From assembly GCF_019598945.1 (NCBI RefSeq), contig NZ_CP080598.1, forward strand, positions 2,108,001 to 2,172,000: 64,000 bases of DNA, in the 5' to 3' direction. The DNA is from Sphaerospermopsis torques-reginae ITEP-024. GTDB lineage: Bacteria; Cyanobacteriota; Cyanobacteriia; Cyanobacteriales; Nostocaceae. Position numbers and translations under genes: made by a program. The notes beneath the pieces were generated by a model. It had not been told where the DNA came from, ran no database searches, and was given only the letters and a program-made list of their open reading frames with translations. Below are positions 57,840-64,000 of the stretch, one piece after another; positions within the stretch are counted from its first letter, which is position 1; the number at the start of each line of letters is the position of its first letter.

Positions 57840-60476
57840 ATGACCACACCAGAACCCCAGCAACCAAACACACCCCTCAGCGATACAAAACTGGTAGAAG
57901 ACCGCAGCAAGCTGAGTAAAATGTATCAGCACTACGTAGAAATGAAAGATAAATACCCCCATGCGTTGCTGCTGTATCGTGTTGGTGACTTCTTTGAAAC
58001 CTTCTTTCAAGACGCTGTAACCATCTCCAGAGAATTAGAATTAGTCCTCACCAGTAAACACGGGGGTGATGTGGGTCGTGTGGCTATGACTGGTGTACCT
58101 CATCACGCATGGGAACGCTACACAACCATGTTAGTAGAAAAAGGTTATGCTGTAGTTATTTGTGACCAAGTAGAAGACGCATCAGAAGCAGTAGGTTTAG
58201 TTAAACGGGAAGTTACCCGCATTCTCACACCGGGAACATTATTAGAAGAAGGAATGCTCAAAGCTAGTCGCAATAATTACTTAGCGGCTGTGGTAATTGC
58301 GGTGAATCATTGGGGTTTAGCCTATGCTGATATATCAACTGGGGAATTTCTCACAACTCAAGGTAGTGATTTAGAACACCTCACTCAAGAGTTAATGAGG
58401 TTACAACCTTCTGAAGTGCTTTTTCCCACCAATGCCCCGGATTTAGGTGCTTTACTACGACCGGGGGAAACTTCCCCTTCCCTTCCCCAGTGTTTACCAC
58501 CCACATTTTGTTATAGTTTGCGATCGCAACTTCCCTTTTCTCAAGCCGAAGCCAGGAGTAAAATATTACAGAAATTCAAATTGCGATCGCTTGAAGGTAT
58601 CGGTTGTGAACATCTCCCCCTTGCTGTCCGCGCTGCTGGTGGACTGTTGGAATATCTGGAAGATACCCAAAAACAAAACCCCGTATCTCTGCAATTATTA
58701 CGCACCTATACCTTAACCGATTATCTGATCGTAGACCATCAAACCCGTCGCAACCTAGAAATTACCCAAACCGTGCGGGATGGTACTTTTCACGGTTCTT
58801 TATTATGGGCTTTAAACAGAACCAGCACCGCTATGGGTAGTCGGGCTTTAAGAAGATGGTTGTTACAACCGCTACTGGATATTAAAGGGATTAAAGCTAG
58901 ACAAGATAGTATTCAAGAACTGGTAGATAATACCCCTTTACGGCAGGATTTACGAGCATTATTAAGGAAAATCTACGATTTAGAACGGTTAGCAGGTCGT
59001 GCAGGTTCAGGTAGAGCAAATGCACGGGATTTAGTCGCTCTAGCTGATTCTATCTCTCTTTTACCGGAATTAGCTTACCTAGCTTCGGAAGCGCGATCGC
59101 CTTTTTTAAAAGCCTTGCAAAAAGTCCCCCCTGTACTTGAAGAATTAGCAAAAAAAATACAATTACACATAGTAGAATCACCACCCAATCATTTAAAAGA
59201 AGGCGGTTTAATTCGTCCTAGTATAAACCCGCAGTTAGATGAAAGAAAAGCTACAGTAGAAGCAGATCAACAATGGATTGCAACTTTAGAAGTTGATGAA
59301 AGGGCGAGAACAGGTATTGCTAATTTAAAAGTCGGCTTTAATAAGACTTTTGGGTATTATATTAGTATTTCACGTTCTAAATCCGATCAAGTTCCTGAGA
59401 ATTATATCCGTAAACAAACATTGACGAATGAGGAACGTTATATTACTCCTGAGTTGAAAGAACGAGAAGCACGGATATTGACGGCGCGAGATGACTTAAA
59501 TCAGCTAGAATATGAGATTTTTGCCGCTTTACGGGATGAAGTGGCTGAACACGCGGATACTATTCGTAATATTTCCCGTGCGGTGGCTGCTGCTGATGTA
59601 TTATGTGGGTTAGCTGAGTTGGCGGTACATCAAGGTTATTGTCGGCCGGAAATGGTGGAAGGCCGGGAGGTTGAGGTTATTGATGGCCGTCATCCTGTGG
59701 TTGAACAGTCTTTACCTTCTGGGTTTTTTGTTCCTAATTCTACTTGGTTGGGTGAGAAGAATTACGGAGAAACGAACCACGTTCTGCGAAGCAGTTCCCG
59801 AAGGGTAGACACGAAGGACACGAAGGAAGAAGAGAAGAGAAGAAAGAATGATACATCTTATCCTGATTTGGTGATTTTGACGGGTCCTAATGCTAGTGGT
59901 AAAAGTTGTTATTTACGGCAGGTGGGTTTAATTCAGTTAATGGCGCAAATTGGAAGTTTTGTACCCGCTAAGTCTGCTAGGTTGGGAATTTGCGATCGCA
60001 TTTTTACCCGTGTGGGTGCGGTTGATGATCTGGCAACTGGTCAATCTACTTTTATGGTAGAAATGAATGAAACTGCTAATATTTTAAATCATGCAACAGC
60101 GAAATCTTTGGTTTTGTTAGATGAAATTGGTAGGGGTACTGCAACTTTTGATGGTTTATCTATTGCTTGGGCTGTGGCAGAATATTTAGCAGTGGAAATT
60201 AAAGCTCGGACTATTTTTGCAACTCATTATCATGAGTTAAATGAGTTAGCGAGTATTATTAATAATGTGGCAAATTATCAAGTTACTGTGAAAGAATTAC
60301 CTGATCAAATTATCTTTTTACATCAAGTTCAACCCGGTGGTGCTGATAAGTCTTATGGAATAGAAGCGGGAAGGTTAGCTGGTTTACCTGCGGTGGTTAT
60401 TCAACGAGCAAAACAGGTGATGGGACAAATTGAAAAACACAGTAAAATTGCAATGGGTTTGAGGGAAGGACTTTGA
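57840..60476 (+). CDS. mutS: DNA mismatch repair protein MutS with repeat-derived insertion
   Basis: 878 residues. Mismatch-recognition motif [13 protein letters not shown] (about 43-55) carries the Phe-x-Glu; connector, lever and clamp domains follow; the ATPase domain has Walker [15 protein letters not shown] (about 680-693), STFMVEM and Walker [12 protein letters not shown]. Between [21 protein letters not shown] and the ATPase core, about 30 residues (around 643-672, including [20 protein letters not shown]) are encoded by a repeat that also occurs outside genes (ACACGAAGGACACGAAG at 16330-16360). The insertion keeps the frame. ATG at 57840. Confidence 0.95.
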   Translation: MTTPEPQQPNTPLSDTKLVEDRSKLSKMYQHYVEMKDKYPHALLLYRVGDFFETFFQDAVTISRELELVLTSKHGGDVGRVAMTGVPHHAWERYTTMLVEKGYAVVICDQVEDASEAVGLVKREVTRILTPGTLLEEGMLKASRNNYLAAVVIAVNHWGLAYADISTGEFLTTQGSDLEHLTQELMRLQPSEVLFPTNAPDLGALLRPGETSPSLPQCLPPTFCYSLRSQLPFSQAEARSKILQKFKLRSLEGIGCEHLPLAVRAAGGLLEYLEDTQKQNPVSLQLLRTYTLTDYLIVDHQTRRNLEITQTVRDGTFHGSLLWALNRTSTAMGSRALRRWLLQPLLDIKGIKARQDSIQELVDNTPLRQDLRALLRKIYDLERLAGRAGSGRANARDLVALADSISLLPELAYLASEARSPFLKALQKVPPVLEELAKKIQLHIVESPPNHLKEGGLIRPSINPQLDERKATVEADQQWIATLEVDERARTGIANLKVGFNKTFGYYISISRSKSDQVPENYIRKQTLTNEERYITPELKEREARILTARDDLNQLEYEIFAALRDEVAEHADTIRNISRAVAAADVLCGLAELAVHQGYCRPEMVEGREVEVIDGRHPVVEQSLPSGFFVPNSTWLGEKNYGETNHVLRSSSRRVDTKDTKEEEKRRKNDTSYPDLVILTGPNASGKSCYLRQVGLIQLMAQIGSFVPAKSARLGICDRIFTRVGAVDDLATGQSTFMVEMNETANILNHATAKSLVLLDEIGRGTATFDGLSIAWAVAEYLAVEIKARTIFATHYHELNELASIINNVANYQVTVKELPDQIIFLHQVQPGGADKSYGIEAGRLAGLPAVVIQRAKQVMGQIEKHSKIAMGLREGL
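59770..59850. repeat. Dispersed repeat inside mutS
   Basis: CGAACCACGTTCTGCGAAGC, AGTTCCCGAAGGGTAGACACGAAGGACACGAAGG and the purine-rich tail lie in-frame within mutS. The GAACCACGAAGACACGAAGGACACGAAG sequence downstream of glyQ is a close relative without the TTCTGCGAAGCAGTTCCCGAAG insert. Confidence 0.75.
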
Positions 60477-60685
60477 TGAATAATAACAATTTTAACTTTA
60501 ATGAAAACTTTGTAGAGCAAAGAGTTACTTACTCATTAGAAAAAGATGGTCAATTTTTGATAGTCGAAAATGTACCAGCTAGAGTCAATTTAGAAACGGG
60601 TGAGCAATTCTTTTCTCCTGACACTGTTGAACAGTTACAGCAAATTATTTTGCAGCAAATTCCCGTTTATAAATTTACTGCGTAA
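60476..60685 (+). CDS. YgiT-like antitoxin C-terminal domain protein without zinc ligands
   Basis: 69 residues: EQRVTYSLEKDGQFLIVENVPARVNLETGEQFFSPDTVEQLQQIILQQ. This is the pattern of the YgiT-type antitoxin body (IENVPARVC...TGE...FSPETVE) but with no cysteines. The ATG at 60476 overlaps the mutS stop (TGATG), so it could be translated by coupling with mutS. No toxin gene is adjacent. Confidence 0.65.
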   Translation: MNNNNFNFNENFVEQRVTYSLEKDGQFLIVENVPARVNLETGEQFFSPDTVEQLQQIILQQIPVYKFTA

Positions 60686-60786
60686 ATGGATAGAGGTTTT
60701 GCAGGACTAAATTTACTGCAATGCAATAATTAGTGCAAAATTAGATATAATAAGGAGAGAAACTACTGAATACTAAAAATCAGATT

Positions 60787-61110
60787 ATGAATACACAATT
60801 AGTTGAATCTATCGCTCAAATCATCCTCTCTTTATCTCCAGAAGAAAGGCAGCTTTTAGAAAGCAAAATTAATCATGTCAACTCATGTTTATCGTTAGCC
60901 GATTCAACACAACAAGATATTTCAGATTTAGCACAAAAATTAAAAATTTTTGAAACAAAATATCAAATGTCTTCTAGTAAATTTTATCAAGAATTTCAAG
61001 CAGGTAAATTAGGAGATGAAATAGATTTTTTTGAATGGAGTGTATTTTATGAAATGTGGACAAATGCTCAACAACATATTCAAAGCAATAACAATTTAAT
61101 AGATAGTTAA
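60787..61110 (+). CDS. Hypothetical antitoxin-like protein
   Basis: 107 residues: a helical N-terminus (VESIAQIILSLSPEERQLLESKIN) and KYQMSSSKFYQEFQAGKLGDEIDFFEWSVFYEMWTNA, a motif I associate with cyanobacterial antitoxin-like proteins next to small toxins. No partner follows; instead there is a PEP-synthase gene fragment. AAGGAG lies about 35 bases before the ATG, too far for that start, so the true start or regulation may differ. Confidence 0.6.
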   Translation: MNTQLVESIAQIILSLSPEERQLLESKINHVNSCLSLADSTQQDISDLAQKLKIFETKYQMSSSKFYQEFQAGKLGDEIDFFEWSVFYEMWTNAQQHIQSNNNLIDS

Positions 61111-61127
61111 ACAATGGAATTGCAAGA

Positions 61128-61192
61128 TTATTTCTCCTAGCTGCTACTAAAATCAAACCTTGTTAAACAAGAGCGATCGCTTGATAAATACT
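61128..61192 (-). pseudogene. Short remnant of a PEP-synthase-like gene 3' end
   Basis: About 60 bases (CCTAGCTGCTACTAAAATCA through GAGCGATCGCTTGATAA) closely match the last codons of the PEP synthase-like gene at 62080-62140 (CCTAGCTGCTGCTAAAATCA ... CGAGCGATCGCTTGATAA). It is cut off from any reading frame. It marks a duplication or rearrangement breakpoint next to the DUF29 gene. Confidence 0.7.
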
Positions 61193-61229
61193 CTTACTGA
61201 TGTGACTTATAACTCTGCATCTTCAATAA

Positions 61230-61697
61230 TTATCCTTCCCAGTCAAGACTGGTATCACACAAAAAATCATCAGCAATAATATCATCAAATAAATAAGGAC
61301 AATTTTCGGGAAAAGTTCTTAATGGTAAATTAGTTTCCCGTAAAGCTAAATCAACTCCTGCTTCAAAACCATCTAACATAGCTTCTTCTATGCGAGATTT
61401 TAAACTAGGGTTGTGTCGTAGATGTCGCAGAATAGCGCGACGTTGTTCTCTAATTGTTAAAAACCAACTGCGAGAACGGTTTTCCGGTTGATATTCCCAC
61501 TTTAAGAGATGACCTAATAATACACCCAAACGACTTGCTAATTCTCGATATTCCTGCCTTCCCAAAGCTTGAATTTCCTCTTGTAAATGTTGCCAGTCTA
61601 ATTCTAAAACCAGCCTTTCTTCTAAAGCTTTAGCTTGTTGTTGTGTCCAACAATAGAAATCTTGATGATACAAAGAAGAAGATTGATATTGATCCAT
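61230..61697 (-). CDS. DUF29 family protein
   Basis: 155 residues: LYHQDFYCWTQQQAKALEERLVLELDWQHLQEEIQALGRQEYRELASRLGVLLGHLLKWEYQPENRSRSW, LRHNPSLKSRIEEAMLDGFEAGVDLAL and the late TFPENCPYLFDDII. This is the helical DUF29 fold, very common in cyanobacteria in many copies and of unknown function. ATG at 61697. Full length. Confidence 0.92.
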   Translation of the reverse strand: MDQYQSSSLYHQDFYCWTQQQAKALEERLVLELDWQHLQEEIQALGRQEYRELASRLGVLLGHLLKWEYQPENRSRSWFLTIREQRRAILRHLRHNPSLKSRIEEAMLDGFEAGVDLALRETNLPLRTFPENCPYLFDDIIADDFLCDTSLDWEG

Positions 61698-61814
61698 ATT
61701 CAGATAATTTTATCTTCATCTGCAATGATATTTTAATTATATAACTTATCCCAAAATTTCTCATTTTGCCATACAATTTTTAACAATCTTATCCACCTGC
61801 TATGACAGCATATT

Positions 61815-61970
61815 TATCAATTGATAATTGACAATTGACAATTGTTTAATTTAAGCTTTAAAACCTCCCCTTACCAGGGGAAAAAAGCCAAAAATTCACA
61901 CTTTTCAATCCTCAGACTTTAAGGGAGAGGTAATTGTCAATTGTTCATTGTTAATTGTCCATTATTGAAA
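61815..61970. repeat. Dispersed repeat, copy B (partner at 1141-1277)
   Basis: Inverted relative to copy A and alignable from end to end, with AATTGACAATTG-type ends and a central CCTCCCCTT...AAAGCC block. It fills most of the 366-base gap between the DUF29 and PEP synthase-like genes; the rest is AATTTTC repeats (about 62040-62065) next to the latter's stop. Confidence 0.7.
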
Positions 61971-62063
61971 TTCCTTTCTTCCTTTGCGCCTTTGCGTGAG
62001 ATATAAAAATTTAGTCCCATCACCTAAAAATTACTGTAATTTTCAATTTTCAATTTTCAATTT

Positions 62064-64000
62064 TCAATTCCCCAAAAGTTTCCTAGCTGCTGCTAAAATC
62101 AAACGTTGTTCAGCACGAGCGATCGCTTGATAAGTCCTTTCCACCGCTTCCGGTTCTACAGAAATAGAACTAATACCCCATTCCACCAATTTATCAATAA
62201 TTTCTGGATATAAAGCAGGTGCTTGACCACAAATAGAACAAAAAATACCCCCATCTTTAGCCATTTTAATTAATTGAAAAATTGCACCCATCACCGCTGG
62301 ATGACGTTCATCAAATATACTTGCTAATTCTCCTTGTTCTCGATCCACCCCTAAAATTAATTGTGTCAAATCATTAGTACCAATAGAAATCCCTGCTGCC
62401 CCAGCTTTAATATATTCTGGTAATAAAAATAATATACTCGGAACTTCTGCCATGATCCATAATTGAAAATGGGGATTTTCCGTTAAACCAACTTCTTCAA
62501 CTTGACGACGACAAAATACAAACTCCTCCACAGTCCGCACAAAAGGCAACATCAAATGAATATTACTATAACCATTTTTTTGCAACCTTGCTAAAGCCTT
62601 CAATTCTAATTCAAAAACAGCCGCATTTTTCACATAACTCCAAGTACCATGTTCACCTAAAATTGAACTTGTTGCAGATTCTCCACCATAATTAAAAGAC
62701 GGAAAATCCTGTATTCGCCAATCTAAAGAACGATATAAAATAGGTCGAGGTGCAAAACCAATGGCAAATTTTTTAATTTCCTCAGATAAAGTTTCTAATA
62801 ATTCAGTTTGTCTACCATCCAACAACCAAGCATGAGGATTTTGTCCCTGCAAAATATTCAAAATCATCAATTCTGAACGTAACAAACCCACCCCATCCAC
62901 AGGTAAACTTTGTACTGTTTCAATCAAATTTACTTGACTAAGATTAACTAATAATTGGGTGGCAATCATCGGTAATATTTTAGCATTACTCAACCCATAA
63001 TGAGACTGATTTGCATGATGATCAAATTGTTCTTTTTTATTCTCGGTTAATGAAATTTTCTCTCCATCTTTCAAGATATTACCCTCTTTTGAACCACGAT
63101 AAACTTCTCCCCTATCACCATCAAGCAATAGTCTTTCACCAGTTTGAATTAAATTAGTCGCATTTTTCGCACTGACTATAGCAGGAATACCCAATTCCCT
63201 AGATAAAATGGCAGCATGACTGGTTAATCCTCCTCCTTCTGTAATAATACCACTGACTTGATGTAGTAAAGGCAACCAATCAGGAGTAATGGACGGAGCG
63301 ATTAAAATTACTCCCTTGGGTATTTGTGAAGGTTTGGGTTGTGAAGCAAGAATGACATACGCAGTAGCAGTTATCCGCCCTCTAGCCGCCCCTATTCCTT
63401 TGAGGAGTAAATTAGGAATTAAAGACGGTGGAACATTAACTTGAGTAATGTAAAGTTTTGGGGTAGGAATATTGATTGTAATTGTCCATTTTATTGTTAA
63501 TTTTGTCCCTATTTCACTAAATAATTGATTGCCTAAAATAATGATTTGTTGGAGAAATTCTTCTGGAATTGCATACTGTTTTTGTTTTTCCTCACTGATG
63601 AGATAGGAAAATAAACAATTTTGATCTGTGATTAATTTAGATGGGTATTCTTCAGCAGTCACAGATATAGGATTATGAACAGAATAGGCGATAATTTTAT
63701 TTCCTAATTGTTGTTCTTGAATAACTCCAGTGTTTTCTTCAATGTAATAAACATCTGGTAATACTTCACCCTTCTTAATAGCTATTCCTAATCCATAAGT
63801 TGCTTCTATTTCTGCTCCTGATGTATCAGATTGGAATGAACCAGAGGCGATCGCATTTTCTACCGGTTGCACTAACACCGCAAAATTAATGTGTTGTAAA
63901 TTAATGCCGACACTTTGCCAATATAGTAAACTTTTAGCACGAAATAACTGACTCCAAGTTTGTTTTAAACCTTCAGCGATAGCTTCCTCATTACAAACAC
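62064..64000 (-). CDS. Phosphoenolpyruvate synthase-like protein (5' end outside window)
   Basis: The frame is open to the right edge, so the true N-terminus lies beyond; about 644 residues are visible. Seen: the end of the ATP-grasp PEP/pyruvate-binding domain (EAIAEGLKQTWSQLF ... INFAVLVQPV); the swivelling phosphohistidine domain with GGGLTSHAAILSRELGIPAIV (active His in TSHA); and a C-terminal PEP-utilising TIM barrel with LPVDGVGLLRSELM, IMAEVPSILFLLPEY, GISIGTNDLTQLILGVDRE and the active-site Cys in ICGQAPA. It interconverts pyruvate and PEP at the expense of ATP, or is a related dikinase; the exact reaction is not proven. Confidence 0.9.
   Translation of the reverse strand, partial: VCNEEAIAEGLKQTWSQLFRAKSLLYWQSVGINLQHINFAVLVQPVENAIASGSFQSDTSGAEIEATYGLGIAIKKGEVLPDVYYIEENTGVIQEQQLGNKIIAYSVHNPISVTAEEYPSKLITDQNCLFSYLISEEKQKQYAIPEEFLQQIIILGNQLFSEIGTKLTIKWTITINIPTPKLYITQVNVPPSLIPNLLLKGIGAARGRITATAYVILASQPKPSQIPKGVILIAPSITPDWLPLLHQVSGIITEGGGLTSHAAILSRELGIPAIVSAKNATNLIQTGERLLLDGDRGEVYRGSKEGNILKDGEKISLTENKKEQFDHHANQSHYGLSNAKILPMIATQLLVNLSQVNLIETVQSLPVDGVGLLRSELMILNILQGQNPHAWLLDGRQTELLETLSEEIKKFAIGFAPRPILYRSLDWRIQDFPSFNYGGESATSSILGEHGTWSYVKNAAVFELELKALARLQKNGYSNIHLMLPFVRTVEEFVFCRRQVEEVGLTENPHFQLWIMAEVPSILFLLPEYIKAGAAGISIGTNDLTQLILGVDREQGELASIFDERHPAVMGAIFQLIKMAKDGGIFCSICGQAPALYPEIIDKLVEWGISSISVEPEAVERTYQAIARAEQRLILAAARKLLGN

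Overview
The window looks like a chromosomal segment of a filamentous, heterocyst-type cyanobacterium (Nostocales, of the Anabaena/Dolichospermum/Aphanizomenon kind). Evidence: AT-rich intergenic DNA, many copies of the HIP1 octamer GCGATCGC, abundant short tandem heptamer repeats (e.g. GGTGACA, AATCCAA, GGGTAAT), and cyanobacterial genes such as petG, a cytochrome cM-like gene, ycf54, gun4, a TLP40/CYP38-type thylakoid cyclophilin, the ARC6/Ftn2 division protein and xisH/xisI. Genus is inferred, not proven.

Layout. 0-16 kb: ftsH (cut by the left edge), an AI-2E-type transporter, a coiled-coil pentapeptide-repeat protein, lumenal cyclophilin, efp, accB, a GerMN protein, gun4-like, xisI-xisH, proS, tRNA-Ser, comEC and a DUF4079 gene. 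16-23 kb: glyQ, then a complete rRNA operon (16S, tRNA-Ile, tRNA-Ala, 23S, 5S) with a consensus promoter and terminator, followed by a deleted IS630-family element that truncates a secreted-protein gene. 24-31 kb: argS, ftn2/arc6, pdhA, an aldose-epimerase-like gene and tRNA-Lys.

31.7-35.6 kb is an accessory patch: a frameshifted PIN toxin with its antitoxin, HicAB, an orphan antitoxin and an unrecognised two-gene module (a coiled-coil/winged-helix protein plus an HTH protein), all interleaved with one dispersed repeat. 35.7-50.4 kb is mostly core metabolism and photosynthesis: DUF3370, a peptidase C15 relative, hisH, rsmD, petG, cytM, pdxJ, ycf54, crtE, folD, a NUDIX gene and a second AI-2E-type transporter.

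50.5-57.8 kb is a dense toxin-antitoxin/defence-like island. It holds a segmental duplication (BrnT-BrnA, zinc-finger antitoxin fragment, Ser/Thr kinase-TPR gene). One copy is nearly intact and the other is eroded to TPR remnants. Between the copies lies a two-gene unit of an SMC/OLD-like AAA ATPase and a PIN-like putative nuclease, my best candidate for an undescribed system. HigBA and a second HicAB-like pair follow. 57.8-64 kb: mutS with a repeat-derived insertion, small antitoxin-like genes, DUF29 and a PEP synthase-like gene running off the right edge.

The island reads as repeated acquisition, duplication and decay of small TA cassettes, with dispersed repeats and miniature inverted-repeat elements at many junctions. 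Several repeats start exactly at, or supply, the stop codons of core genes.
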